The position numbers and the translations under genes are program-made. 64,000 nt of DNA. It comes from Devosia sp. 2618 (GTDB lineage Bacteria > Pseudomonadota > Alphaproteobacteria > Rhizobiales > Devosiaceae). Shown here in pieces: positions 45,388 to 54,034 of this stretch (position 1 is the stretch's first letter; every line of letters begins with the position of its first letter). Under the pieces are notes generated by a model. That model made no database searches. It saw only the letters and a list, made by a program, of their open reading frames with translations, and was not told where the DNA came from. Location of the stretch: contig NZ_JBEPOO010000001.1 in the NCBI RefSeq assembly GCF_040546815.1, positions 558,001 through 622,000 on the forward strand, in the 5' to 3' direction.

Positions 45388-46167
45388 TTACGACAGGCCG
45401 ATGATTGCGATCTGCCGACCGGTCTTTGTCGCGTGGTGCGTGGCGTAGCGATGCGAGAAATAGCGGTCGGGGTGGCCATAGGTACAGCCGCCGACGCGGT
45501 CGACGGTTTCGATGCCCGCTGCGCGCAGCTGCGCTTCCACAAAACCGGGCAGATCGAAATGGGTCCGCTTGCCTTCCGGCACATGGAAATGGCGCCAGCC
45601 ATCGGGCTGTAGCGCCACGAAATCGGTCATGAATTGTGGGCCGACTTCGTAGTTGTCGCCCGAGATCGTTGGGCCAATGGCCGCGACGATGCGCTTGGGA
45701 TCGGCCCCCAAAGCGACCATGGCGTCCACCGTATTGCCGATAATCCCATCGACGGCACCGCGCCAACCGGCATGGGCCGCGCCAATAACGCCCGCTTCGG
45801 CGTCGGCAAATAGAATCGGGGTGCAATCGGCGGTGAGAATGCCCAGCGCCAGTGTCGGCAGCTTGGTGACCATGGCGTCGGCATCGAACGCGATGTCGTT
45901 GTCCGGATAGTCGGTCAGCGTGCGCACATCGGCCGAGTGCGTCTGGCGCAGCAGGTAAAGGTTCTGGCGCAGATAGCCCAGTTCCTGCGCCGCCCCGCTG
46001 CGATTGGCTTCGGCAAGGCGCGGCTCATCGCCAATGGCGATCGACATATTGTTGGAGGCAAACGCGCCGGTGGAGTGCCCACCCTGACGGCCAAAAAAGC
46101 CGTGCCGCAGCGATGCAATGCCATCCAAAGCTGTACTGCGTTCGAAAGGCGTCGAGTGCTCTGTCAT
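45388..46167 (-). CDS. pgeF: PgeF/YfiH-family copper-dependent oxidase or peptidoglycan editing factor
   Basis: 259 aa, DUF152/multicopper polyphenol oxidase (laccase-domain) family. Zn/Cu ligands are in LRQTHSADV, LTADCTPILFAD and GAAHAGWRGAVDG, all present. In E. coli the protein clears mis-built UDP-MurNAc-L-Ser peptides. That gives a link to the MurD2-MurL pathway at 15-18 kb. I chose the ATG at 46167 (GAGG upstream). Last of the lgt / midA-like / pgeF run. Confidence 0.9.
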   Translation of the reverse strand: MTEHSTPFERSTALDGIASLRHGFFGRQGGHSTGAFASNNMSIAIGDEPRLAEANRSGAAQELGYLRQNLYLLRQTHSADVRTLTDYPDNDIAFDADAMVTKLPTLALGILTADCTPILFADAEAGVIGAAHAGWRGAVDGIIGNTVDAMVALGADPKRIVAAIGPTISGDNYEVGPQFMTDFVALQPDGWRHFHVPEGKRTHFDLPGFVEAQLRAAGIETVDRVGGCTYGHPDRYFSHRYATHHATKTGRQIAIIGLS

Positions 46168-46190
46168 CTCAGTAAACCTCATCCTGCCAG

Positions 46191-46280
46191 TAGACCTCAT
46201 CCTGAGCCCGTCGAAGGACGAGGTCGTGGCACGAAAGGTTTACCCGACCGCGTGGTTCGGCAGGCTCACCATGAGGTCTA
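46191..46280. repeat. palindromic repeat, TAGACCTCA / TGAGGTCTA family, copy 1
   Basis: TAGACCTCATCCTGAGC at the left and GCTCACCATGAGGTCTA at the right, with a central GTCGAAGGACGAGGTCGTGG arm. The same design recurs at 57421-57508. Between codirectional genes. Confidence 0.85.
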
Positions 46281-46296
46281 ACGAGGCGCAAATCCA

Positions 46297-47376
46297 TCAC
46301 TCAAATCCCGGTGGTTGCAGGCCGGGGCTGGCGGCGCAGAACACCTTGAACAGATTGCCCATCTGCTCGGGTGCAACCAGCCGCGCCTTGGCCGCCGCGA
46401 TGTCGCTGGCCGATTTCGGATTGGCAGCGGTGAGCGCGCTGGCCCGCTCATTCATACCCATGCGCGTCAGGAACTGGCCCTGCGTGGCCAGCGGCTGAAT
46501 GGCCAGGCCGGCATTGCGCGCCACATTGCCCAAAGCCTCGAAATCGACATGGGCCGACAGGTCCACCTCGCCGGGTGCATCGAGCACATCGGCAAATTTG
46601 TGGCGGCGCACGCCCTGCAGGGTTTCCCCGGTCTGGGTTCGTGCATAGCCGTAATCGATGGCGAGGATGGCGCCGCCCTGCGTCGCGGTAATGCCGGCCA
46701 GCCGCTTCATCACTTCGCCATTGGCGAGGCCGACTTCAAACACCGCATTGGTTTCGGCGCCGGCGATGATTTCGGGCATGGCCGTGACCGGGATTGGTGT
46801 CGGGTTGAGGCCGAAGCTGAGCTTGCCATCGGTGTGGCCGACCATGCGCTCGTGCCAGCCATCATCCATGCGGACGAACTGGCGGATCGGCAGGGCGTCG
46901 AAAAACTCATTGGCCACGACCAGCAGCGGGCCGGGGCCGACCTTTTCAAAGCTGTCGATCCATTTGGGATCATAGGCTTCGAGCCGCGCATTCTGTTCGG
47001 CAATCAGAGCCGGATTGGTCTCAAATATCCGCAGGTCCAGCCCATCGCGAAAGCCCTCGGCGCGACAGGCGACGCGCAGGATATCAGCCATCATCGTGCC
47101 GCGACCCGGCCCGAGTTCGAGCAGAGTGAACTCTTTTGGGCTCCCCATCTGCTGCCACAGATTGACGAAGAAAAACCCGATCAACTCGCCAAACATCTGG
47201 CTGATTTCTGGCGCCGTGACGAAATCGCCCGCCGCACCAAGCGGATCGGCAACCTTGTAATAGCCCTTGGACGGATGCGTCAGGCAAAGGCCCATGTACG
47301 TCGCCACCGACATCGGCCCGCTGGTGCGGATCTGCATGTCGATCAGTTCGGGCAGGGTGGGGGCGGTTTCAGTCAT
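46297..47376 (-). CDS. SAM-dependent methyltransferase of the MidA/NDUFAF7 family
   Basis: 359 aa. The SAM site is LLELGPGRGTMMADILR at about 88-104. The N-terminal ISGPMSVATYMGLCLTHPSKGYY-like segment (SGPMSVATYMGLCL) and FVTAPEISQMFGELIG are the DUF185/MidA signature; VVANEFFDALPIRQF follows. The eukaryotic homologue methylates an arginine in complex I, but bacterial function is uncertain. I chose the ATG at 47376; an ATG at 47394 is possible. Its place between lgt and pgeF is conserved in alphaproteobacteria. Confidence 0.88.
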   Translation of the reverse strand: MTETAPTLPELIDMQIRTSGPMSVATYMGLCLTHPSKGYYKVADPLGAAGDFVTAPEISQMFGELIGFFFVNLWQQMGSPKEFTLLELGPGRGTMMADILRVACRAEGFRDGLDLRIFETNPALIAEQNARLEAYDPKWIDSFEKVGPGPLLVVANEFFDALPIRQFVRMDDGWHERMVGHTDGKLSFGLNPTPIPVTAMPEIIAGAETNAVFEVGLANGEVMKRLAGITATQGGAILAIDYGYARTQTGETLQGVRRHKFADVLDAPGEVDLSAHVDFEALGNVARNAGLAIQPLATQGQFLTRMGMNERASALTAANPKSASDIAAAKARLVAPEQMGNLFKVFCAASPGLQPPGFE

Positions 47377-47407
47377 GGCGCTATCGTGTCTCATTCACCG
47401 GACGGTA

Positions 47408-47515
47408 CCTCCCCCTCGACGGGGGAGGCTAGGAGGGGGTGCGAGAGCCACGATAGCGCGGCCAAACAACCCCCACCCTTGATCCCTCCCCGCAAGGGGG
47501 AGGGTGTCGACTGCA
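47408..47515. repeat. palindromic repeat, CCTCCCCC/GGGGGAGG type, diverged copy 3
   Basis: Outer arms CCTCCCCCTCGACGGGGGAG and CTCCCCGCAAGGGGGAGG bracket GGAGGGGGT / ACCCCCACCC. Related to the elements at 18514 and 38733 but more diverged. Between codirectional genes midA-like and lgt. Confidence 0.75.
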
Positions 47516-47533
47516 GCAATCGCGGCAGCCACT

Positions 47534-48361
47534 CTACCCACGTATCGCGCTTTCCTTGCGCGTGGCGGCATAGATGATCAGCCCGATCCCGGCCACCACC
47601 ATCGGCACAGACAGCACCATGCCCTGGGTGATCCAGCCGGTGCCATAGAGGTAGCCAAGCTGTGGATCGGGCAGGCGGACGAACTCGACGGCGATGCGCG
47701 ACAGGCCATAACCGATGCCGAATACACCAGCCACCAGACCCGGGCGGCGCAGGCTGTAGAAGACGTGGGTGAAAATGCGGATCACGAGGAACAGCAGCAG
47801 ACCTTCGAGCGCGGCTTCATAAAGCTGGCTCGGATGGCGCGGCTCCTGCAGCGGATCGGTCGGGAAGATCACGCCCCACGGCGCGGTGGTCGGTGCGCCA
47901 TAGAGTTCGGAATTGATGAAGTTGGCGATGCGTACGAGGAAGATGCCGATGGTCGAGACCGAGGCGATCAGGTCCAGCCCGCTCAGCCAATTGCCCTGCT
48001 TCTTGCGGGTGAACAGGATCACCGCCACCATCAGGCCGATCATGCCGCCGTGGTAGGACATGCCGCCGTCGAGCGTGTTGATGATCTCGAGTGGATTACT
48101 CAGATAATAGGGCAGGTTGTAGAACAGCACATAGCCGATACGCCCGCCGAGCACGATGGCCAGCATGGTCCAGAAGGCGAAGTCCCAGATATCCTTGGCC
48201 GGAAAGGGCGGCTGTCCCTTGTGCCACAGGCGCGTATTGGCCAACAGTCGATAGCCATAGGCGGCACCAAGGCCGACACCGAAAAGGTAGCCCAGGGCAT
48301 ACCAGCGAATAGCAAAGGGCCCAATGGCGAAGGCAATCGGGTCGATATCGGGAAAGGGCAA
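47534..48361 (-). CDS. lgt: prolipoprotein diacylglyceryl transferase
   Basis: Adds diacylglycerol to the lipobox cysteine of exported lipoproteins; inner membrane, 275 aa, seven helices. Motifs are GGRIGYVLFYN, GGMSYHGGMIG, RIANFINSELYG (the conserved Lgt signature) and RHPSQLYEAALEG. Starts with TTG, AGGAG six bases upstream. First gene of the lgt / midA-like / pgeF run. Confidence 0.95.
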   Translation of the reverse strand: MPFPDIDPIAFAIGPFAIRWYALGYLFGVGLGAAYGYRLLANTRLWHKGQPPFPAKDIWDFAFWTMLAIVLGGRIGYVLFYNLPYYLSNPLEIINTLDGGMSYHGGMIGLMVAVILFTRKKQGNWLSGLDLIASVSTIGIFLVRIANFINSELYGAPTTAPWGVIFPTDPLQEPRHPSQLYEAALEGLLLFLVIRIFTHVFYSLRRPGLVAGVFGIGYGLSRIAVEFVRLPDPQLGYLYGTGWITQGMVLSVPMVVAGIGLIIYAATRKESAIRG

Positions 48362-48470
48362 AAGCGGCTCCTGCGACGTTGCGGCGGACCATTGCCGCTT
48401 CGGCCTCTCTGGTCAAGACGGGGGGCATCGCCTAAGTATCGGGCAAGAGGCCAAACCGAATGGGTGTGCG

Positions 48471-48725
48471 ATGAGCCAGAACAGCAGAATTTTCGACGGT
48501 CTGGGACGCGTTATGAACGAAGCGGCCGGTGTCGCCGATGGTGTTCGCCGCGAAGTGGAAACGGCGGTTAAGTCGCAGGCCCAGCGCTTTGTCGGCGACA
48601 TGGACCTGGTCAAGCGCGAGGATTTCGACGCGCTGCGTGAGCTGGTTCAGGTGCAGGGCGAAGAGATCGACGCGCTCCGCAAGGAACTCGCGGCCTTCAA
48701 GGGCGGCGCTGCCAAAGCCAAGTAA
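48471..48725 (+). CDS. UbiK/BMFP-family accessory factor
   Basis: 84 aa. The C-terminal half is a coiled coil with VKREDFDALRELVQVQGEEIDALRKEL, the BMFP domain. The family member UbiK helps assemble the ubiquinone-biosynthesis complex by forming trimers. Its first half is a short amphipathic membrane-fusogenic helix. The stop is one base before the phosphoesterase TTG, so the two are coupled. Confidence 0.85.
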   Translation: MSQNSRIFDGLGRVMNEAAGVADGVRREVETAVKSQAQRFVGDMDLVKREDFDALRELVQVQGEEIDALRKELAAFKGGAAKAK

Positions 48726-48726
48726 A

Positions 48727-49455
48727 TTGCGCTTCGCCGTCATTTCCGACGTGCATGGCAATGTTCTGGCGCTCGACGCCGTGCTGGCGGACATAGAACG
48801 CCAGGGTGTCGAGGCCGTGTTGTGTCTTGGCGACAATGTGAGCGGCCCAGTCGATCCGGCTGGTGCCGCAGAGCGCCTGATGGCAGTGGATGGCCCCTCC
48901 ATTCGCGGCAATCATGATCGCTGGGTTGTCGATCCCGAACGGCTGGCTGCCGGATCGGGCTCGGTGGACCATCTTGCCCATTCCCTGCTGAGCGCCAGCC
49001 AGCTTGAATGGCTCGCGGCACTGCCGGAGACGGCGATCTATGCCGACAATGTGTTCCTCTGCCACGGCACGCCACAGAGCGACGAGGGCACCTGGCTCGA
49101 TAATTTCTATACCGGCCGCACCACCACACTGCCCAGCCTTGAGCAGGTGACCGCCCTTGCCGAGGGACTGGATTATCCGGTGCTGTTATGCGGCCACACC
49201 CATACGCCGCGCGCAGTGCGCCTGCTTGATGGCCGGCTGATCGTCAATCCAGGCGCCGTCGGCATGCAACTGGTCCACGGATCGCCCGATGCGCGCTATG
49301 CCATCGTGGAAAAACGCGTCTCGGGCTGGCACACCCATTTTTTGGCCGTCCCTTATGACCACGAGGAGGCGGCGCGGCGCGCTGCGGACAACGGCTTTCC
49401 GCAATGGGCGCAATCGCTGACCAATGGCTGGGTCGGACCGTCCAGCTTGGGCTGA
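48727..49455 (+). CDS. YfcE-type metallophosphoesterase
   Basis: 242 aa with a TTG start immediately after the UbiK-like gene. Metal motifs are ISDVHGN near residue 7, CLGDNVSGP, IRGNHD and LCGHTHTPR, then NPGAVG. This branch is called YfcE/DR1281-like; substrates are phosphodiesters of unknown nature. An upstream in-frame start would run into the preceding gene. Confidence 0.85.
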   Translation: MRFAVISDVHGNVLALDAVLADIERQGVEAVLCLGDNVSGPVDPAGAAERLMAVDGPSIRGNHDRWVVDPERLAAGSGSVDHLAHSLLSASQLEWLAALPETAIYADNVFLCHGTPQSDEGTWLDNFYTGRTTTLPSLEQVTALAEGLDYPVLLCGHTHTPRAVRLLDGRLIVNPGAVGMQLVHGSPDARYAIVEKRVSGWHTHFLAVPYDHEEAARRAADNGFPQWAQSLTNGWVGPSSLG

Positions 49456-49517
49456 TTTTGCCACCCGCAAAAGTGAACGGAACGTCAACCAGACCGCCGC
49501 GTTGCAGCGTCTTGGTG

Positions 49518-49533
49518 TTAACGGTTTGTTAAC
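49518..49533. promoter_or_regulatory. candidate CtrA box
   Basis: TTAA-CGGTTTG-TTAA-C matches the CtrA full site TTAA-N7-TTAA(C) exactly. It lies in the 281-base gap 204 bases upstream of the YbjN gene. The rest of the gap has no gene that I can support; GCGTC/GACGC arms near 49587 form one weak hairpin. Confidence 0.55.
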
Positions 49534-49736
49534 AGGTCCGACCTGATCTTCCACAAGAGAATGCCGTCCTTGGCTTCCAGCGCGTCCCCTGAATCAGTGA
49601 CGCAGTGTAGGGTCAATTCATCAGGACGATTCGTAAGCAAGTCGTGCGTGCGGCCAGTTTCTGAGTACCAAAATCGGCGGCCTTTTATTGGGGTCGCGTC
49701 ACTCGAATTCACGCGTTGCCAGGACGGAAACCGTCA

Positions 49737-50237
49737 ATGTCACTCCTCCAAGTCGAGCCAGATCGCCATGTCCATCCGGTGGACATCATCGAGCACATCG
49801 CTTCGATCAACGACTGGAATTTCGAGCGGCAGGACGCCGACGAGATTTCGATCTCGGTGCGCGGTGGCTGGAGCGACTATCACGTTTCGTTCAACTGGAT
49901 GGAAGATCTCGAGAGCCTGCACATTGCATCGGCTTTCGATCTGAAAGTTCCAGAAGGTCGCCGAAACGAGATCAAGCAGTTGATTTCGCTGATCAATGAG
50001 CAACTCTGGATCGGCCATTTCGACATCTGGCAGAAAGAGGGCGTCGTGCTGTTCCGCAATTCGCACCTGCTGACGGGCGGTGCTGATGTGTCGCCGCAGC
50101 AGTGCGAAGCTCTATTGCGTTCGGCCACGGATAGTTGTGACCTGTACTACCAGGCCTTCCAGTTCGTGGTATGGGCCGGCAAGACAGCGGCTGACGCTCT
50201 CAGTCACGTTATGTTTGAAACGGTAGGCGAAGCATGA
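49737..50237 (+). CDS. YbjN-domain protein
   Basis: 166 aa, YbjN fold. DIIEHIASINDWNFERQDADEISISVRGGWSDYHVSFNWMEDLESLHIA-type pattern (here pointed out only by WNFERQ and SFNWMEDLESL) is typical of alphaproteobacterial YbjN, often beside proC. Function is unclear; E. coli YbjN modulates motility and stress. The stop overlaps the proC start by four bases. A possible CtrA box lies upstream. Confidence 0.88.
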   Translation: MSLLQVEPDRHVHPVDIIEHIASINDWNFERQDADEISISVRGGWSDYHVSFNWMEDLESLHIASAFDLKVPEGRRNEIKQLISLINEQLWIGHFDIWQKEGVVLFRNSHLLTGGADVSPQQCEALLRSATDSCDLYYQAFQFVVWAGKTAADALSHVMFETVGEA

Positions 50238-51058
50238 GTGTAGCCCTGCGCAATATTGGTCCTGTCATGTTGGTTGGTGCTGGCAAGATGGGGCTGGCAT
50301 TGGCGCGGGGATGGCTTGATGCGGGGCTGCCGCCCAACAATCTTTTGCTGGTCGATCCCAATCCGGGCGACGAAGCGCGCGAGCTGGCCGAAGACTACGA
50401 CCTGACCATCAGCGCCGAGGCGGCCGGTTTGCAGCCCAACGTGCTGGTGCTGGCGGTCAAGCCACAGATCATCGACGCGGTGATGGGCGAACTGGCCCCG
50501 GTCATCGGCCCCAAGACCCTCGCAATCTCCATTGCAGCCGGCATCGACATTGCCCGGCTGTCGCGTGGCCTCGATATGGATCGCGTCGTCCGCACCATGC
50601 CCAATACCCCCGCCCAGATCGGCAAAGGCATCACCGGTGCTGTCGCGGGTCCCGGCGTTTCGGCCGAAGGTCGTGACGTGGCCGAGGCGCTGCTGCGCGC
50701 GGCAGGTCCCGTAGTCTGGTTTGACGATGAAGCTCAGCTTGATGCGGTAACGGCGGTTTCGGGCTCAGGCCCGGCCTATGTGTTCCATCTGGTCGAGGCG
50801 CTGACCGAAGCTGGCAAGCGGCAGGGCCTGTCCGATGCGGTGGCCGAGCAATTGGCCCGGCAGACGGTGATCGGCTCGGCAGCCCTGCTCGAAGCCGATC
50901 CCGCGCCGGCATCGGTGCTGCGCCAGAATGTGACCTCGCCAAATGGCACGACGGCCGCTGGTCTGTCGGTGCTGATGGGCGAAAACGGCCTCACCGATCT
51001 GGTCGACCGCACCGTCACCGCTGCGCGCAAGCGCAGCGAAGAGCTCGGTCGCGCCTAG
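50234..51058 (+). CDS. proC: pyrroline-5-carboxylate reductase
   Basis: Last step of proline synthesis, 274 aa. NADP site VGAGKMGLALARGWLD near the N-terminus, AVKPQIIDAVMGEL, VRTMPNTPAQIGKGITG, then AVSGSGPAYVFHLVEALTEAG and TSPNGTTAAGL. The start overlaps the YbjN stop (ATGA). Ends 26 bases before a strong hairpin. Confidence 0.95.
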   Translation: MSVALRNIGPVMLVGAGKMGLALARGWLDAGLPPNNLLLVDPNPGDEARELAEDYDLTISAEAAGLQPNVLVLAVKPQIIDAVMGELAPVIGPKTLAISIAAGIDIARLSRGLDMDRVVRTMPNTPAQIGKGITGAVAGPGVSAEGRDVAEALLRAAGPVVWFDDEAQLDAVTAVSGSGPAYVFHLVEALTEAGKRQGLSDAVAEQLARQTVIGSAALLEADPAPASVLRQNVTSPNGTTAAGLSVLMGENGLTDLVDRTVTAARKRSEELGRA

Positions 51059-51084
51059 CCAAAACATCGGCCTCGGAAAACAAA

Positions 51085-51115
51085 AAAGGCGCGTCTCTCC
51101 AAGTGACGCGCCTTT
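51085..51115. terminator. bidirectional terminator between proC and the cold-shock gene
   Basis: AAAGGCGCGTC-tctccaagt-GACGCGCCTTT, preceded by a run of A (51082-51087) and followed by T, so it works on both strands for two convergent genes. Confidence 0.9.
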
Positions 51116-51138
51116 CAAATGTGTCAGTCCAGATGTCG

Positions 51139-51348
51139 TCAGCTGGCGGTCAGATTGTCCGCAGCGGATTTCCCGGTCCGCTTGTCTTTGACGATTTCGT
51201 AGTTGACCTTCTGGCCTTCATCGAGAGCGTTCAGGCCGGAGCGCTGAACCGCTGAGATGTGGACAAAAACGTCTGCCCCACCCTCGTCGGGCTGGATGAA
51301 GCCGTAGCCTTTTTGACCGTTGAACCATTTTACGGTGCCAGTTGCCAT
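51139..51348 (-). CDS. cspA: cold-shock protein
   Basis: 69 aa, single cold-shock domain with RNP1 [11 protein letters not shown] and RNP2 VFVHISAV; opens [14 protein letters not shown]. Nucleic-acid chaperone. The ATG at 51348 is the family start. An upstream in-frame start at 51396 adds sequence unlike the family. A long 5' leader, as is common for csp genes, is possible in the gap beyond. Confidence 0.95.
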   Translation of the reverse strand: MATGTVKWFNGQKGYGFIQPDEGGADVFVHISAVQRSGLNALDEGQKVNYEIVKDKRTGKSAADNLTAS

Positions 51349-51872
51349 GATGCGCGTTCCCTCGTGCAGTCGCTGCTGGTAGTCGGTCCGGGCCACGATT
51401 GACCCAAGACATTGCCTGAATCGAAATATCGGAAAGTGACGTCAGCAAGCGAGATTGGAGTTCGCATAGACAGATCGGTCGGCCGCAATATTCGATCGGG
51501 GGAGCGTACAGCGAAAAAAAACGCCGTTCAATATCTGTTTACACACGTCAAAATGCCCGGAAAAGTGAGCCACTTTGCCGGGTTTGAGCAAGTCATCGTC
51601 AAGTGTTTGCGCCAGACCGGAGAGGTCTGACAGCGATGCTGAACGGTCCACGAGCGGTCTAAAAGGCTGCTCGGGTTGGGCATCACGTCCGGCAATGCAA
51701 CTTGGGGAACACTGCGAACGCCCTCATAATAGCTCAATTCGGCTTGTTGCAAACACGCACTATCGCCGCACCAGTTGCGTATTTTGGCAACTCTTTCGCT
51801 TGATTTCCCGAAAAACTTGCGTCAAACCGCACCTTGTGGGGCCTGTCCCATAACCCCTGAGAACCGCTCGTC
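51349..51872. other. 524-base intergenic region without a supported gene
   Basis: Lower in GC than the surroundings, with an A8-type run near 51514-51521. It should hold the cspA leader and promoter on the minus strand and the promoter of the TPR methyltransferase on the plus strand. Short open frames (for example 51442-51651 minus) have no ribosome site or family features. CCGGAGAGGTC and related short dyads near 51617 are weak. Confidence 0.5.
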
Positions 51873-52853
51873 TTGACCAAGACGTTTCATTCTTCCGGCG
51901 ACGTGATCGCTGACCGCCGTGCCGGCTATGCAAAAATGCTGGCCGATGGGGGAGACCATGCTGCCGCAGCAGACCTCATGGGCCAGGCGCTCGATCTGGT
52001 CCCTGAATGGGCCGGTGGCTGGGATTTGCTCGGCACCTATTGCGAAAAAGCCGGCGATATTTCTGGGGCCATCTCCGCCTGGCGACATCTTGAAGCGCTC
52101 GATGACGAGGGCGTTTTTGGCGCAGGGCTAAAACTGGCCGCGCATGGCGCAGGCAGCGCGGCAGATGGCACCGCCGTCAGCTATGTCGAGGCATTGTTTG
52201 ACCAATATGCGCCTCAGTTCGAGCATTCGCTGGTCGACAAGCTCGGCTATCGCGTCCCCGACCTGCTCGACGATCTGCTGACTGAGCAGATGGCTCGACT
52301 GGGCATTACGGCGTTCAGCCGTGCGCTCGATCTCGGCTGCGGCACCGGTCTGATGGGCGAACGTCTGCGCGCCAAGACCGCGTTTCTCGAAGGCATCGAC
52401 GTGTCTGCTGCGATGATCGCCGAGACGGCCCGCAAGGGTATCTATGACAGCCTGCAAAAGGCCGAACTGGTCGCCGCGCTCAATACCCGCCGCGCCGATG
52501 CCGATCTGGTGACGGCCGCCGACGTCTTCATCTATTGCGGCGCTCTGCAGCCCGTGCTGGCCGCGCTCATGCCCGCCCTCCAACCAGGCGGGCTCGTGGC
52601 CTTTTCGCTCGAAGCCCATGACGGGCCGGAACCACTCTTCCTGCGTCCGTCGCTGCGTTACGCGCACGGCATCGAGGCGACCCGCGATGCGCTGATTGTC
52701 GCCGGGCTTGAAGTGTTGCGTTTTGAAACCGCCGTGCTGCGGTTTGACCGGGGCACGCCGATCACTGGCATGTTGATCGTCGCCCGTCGTCCGCCGCTCG
52801 AACTTTCCGCCGCCAATGACGCGCATAGCGACGGCGGCGATGTGGCAGCATAA
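51873..52853 (+). CDS. TPR-containing class I SAM methyltransferase
   Basis: 326 aa, TTG start with a weak ribosome site. Residues 20-90 are TPR-like helices (AAADLMGQALDLVPEWAGGWDLLG), followed by ALDLGCGTGLMGERLR, the SAM site at about 149-164, and AADVFIYCGALQPVLAAL. This is the predicted-methyltransferase-with-TPR family of unknown substrate. Stands alone upstream of threonine aldolase. Confidence 0.83.
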   Translation: MTKTFHSSGDVIADRRAGYAKMLADGGDHAAAADLMGQALDLVPEWAGGWDLLGTYCEKAGDISGAISAWRHLEALDDEGVFGAGLKLAAHGAGSAADGTAVSYVEALFDQYAPQFEHSLVDKLGYRVPDLLDDLLTEQMARLGITAFSRALDLGCGTGLMGERLRAKTAFLEGIDVSAAMIAETARKGIYDSLQKAELVAALNTRRADADLVTAADVFIYCGALQPVLAALMPALQPGGLVAFSLEAHDGPEPLFLRPSLRYAHGIEATRDALIVAGLEVLRFETAVLRFDRGTPITGMLIVARRPPLELSAANDAHSDGGDVAA

Positions 52854-52914
52854 CAGCTAGGCAAACCGGCCTGTGCTTGGCACAAGCGGTCACACCTCCA
52901 GCCGCGAGCTTGCC

Positions 52915-53931
52915 ATGAACACCATCCGCTACGACTTTCGCTCCGACACTGTGACCAAGCCATCTGCCGCCATGCGCGCCGCCATGGCCGAGGCCGAGGT
53001 CGGCGATGACGTCTATGGCGACGACCCGACGGTCAACCTGCTGGAACAGCGCATGGCATCGCTCTTGGGCAAGGACGCCGCGATCTTTGTCAGCTCCGGC
53101 ACGCAGTCCAACCTTTTGGCCCTGATGAGCTATTGCGGTCGTGGCGACGAGTTCATCGCCGGGCAGGACGCCCATTGCTACAAATACGAGGCTGGCGGCG
53201 CAGCGGCCCTTGGCTCGATTCAGCCGCAGCCGATTGCTCACAAGCCCGACGGCACCATGGATCTGGGCGATATCGAACGCGCCATCAAGGCCGACGATAT
53301 CCACTTCGCCACCACCAAGGTGATCGCGCTCGAAAACACCATCGGCGGCAAGGTGCTCCCGGTCGACTACATGACCCAGGTCGGCGACATCGCCCGCAAG
53401 CATGGCCTCGGCCTGCACCTCGACGGCGCCCGGGCCTTTAATGCCATCGTAGCGCTGGGCACCGATATCGGCACCTTCACCGCTGGTTTTGACTCAGTCT
53501 CGATCTGCCTGTCCAAAGGTCTTGGCGCGCCCGTCGGTTCGGTGCTGGTCGGGCGGCAGGACCTGATCGACACCGCACGCCGTCACCGCAAGATGTTGGG
53601 CGGCAGCATGCGCCAGTCCGGCATTCTCGCCGCAGCGGGTCTCTATGCGCTCAATCACAATGTCGCGCGCCTAGCCGATGATCATAACCGCGCCAAGCGG
53701 CTGGCCAATGCGCTGTCGGCTTACCCCGCGCTCACCGTCACCATGCCCGATACCAATATCGTCTTTGTCGACGTCGATGCCAGCGTGGGCGATCGCTTCA
53801 CCGAGTTCCTGCAGGGCAGGGGCGTCGGCGTCACCGGCCGCTACGGCCAGCAACGCTGGGTAACCCATCTCGACATCGACGACGCCGCCATCGACGGCGC
53901 CCTGGCCGAAGTCGCCAGTTTCTTCCCGTAG
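52915..53931 (+). CDS. ltaE: low-specificity threonine aldolase
   Basis: PLP enzyme splitting threonine/allo-threonine to glycine and acetaldehyde, 338 aa. Opens YDFRSDTVTKPSAAM, with GDDVYGDDPTVN and the PLP lysine Lys201 in SICLSKGLGAPVGS. IGGKVLPVD and LDGARAFNA are further blocks. ATG at 52915; an upstream in-frame start at 52873 has no ribosome site. Confidence 0.93.
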   Translation: MNTIRYDFRSDTVTKPSAAMRAAMAEAEVGDDVYGDDPTVNLLEQRMASLLGKDAAIFVSSGTQSNLLALMSYCGRGDEFIAGQDAHCYKYEAGGAAALGSIQPQPIAHKPDGTMDLGDIERAIKADDIHFATTKVIALENTIGGKVLPVDYMTQVGDIARKHGLGLHLDGARAFNAIVALGTDIGTFTAGFDSVSICLSKGLGAPVGSVLVGRQDLIDTARRHRKMLGGSMRQSGILAAAGLYALNHNVARLADDHNRAKRLANALSAYPALTVTMPDTNIVFVDVDASVGDRFTEFLQGRGVGVTGRYGQQRWVTHLDIDDAAIDGALAEVASFFP

Positions 53932-54034
53932 TCCGCTGTCGCAGCGTCCTTAACGATCTCTGACGAAACCGCTGGCAATCGGCGCCATCCTGGGGGATTT
54001 CACTAAGGTTGGCAGATTTCCGAGAGGAGTCGGG

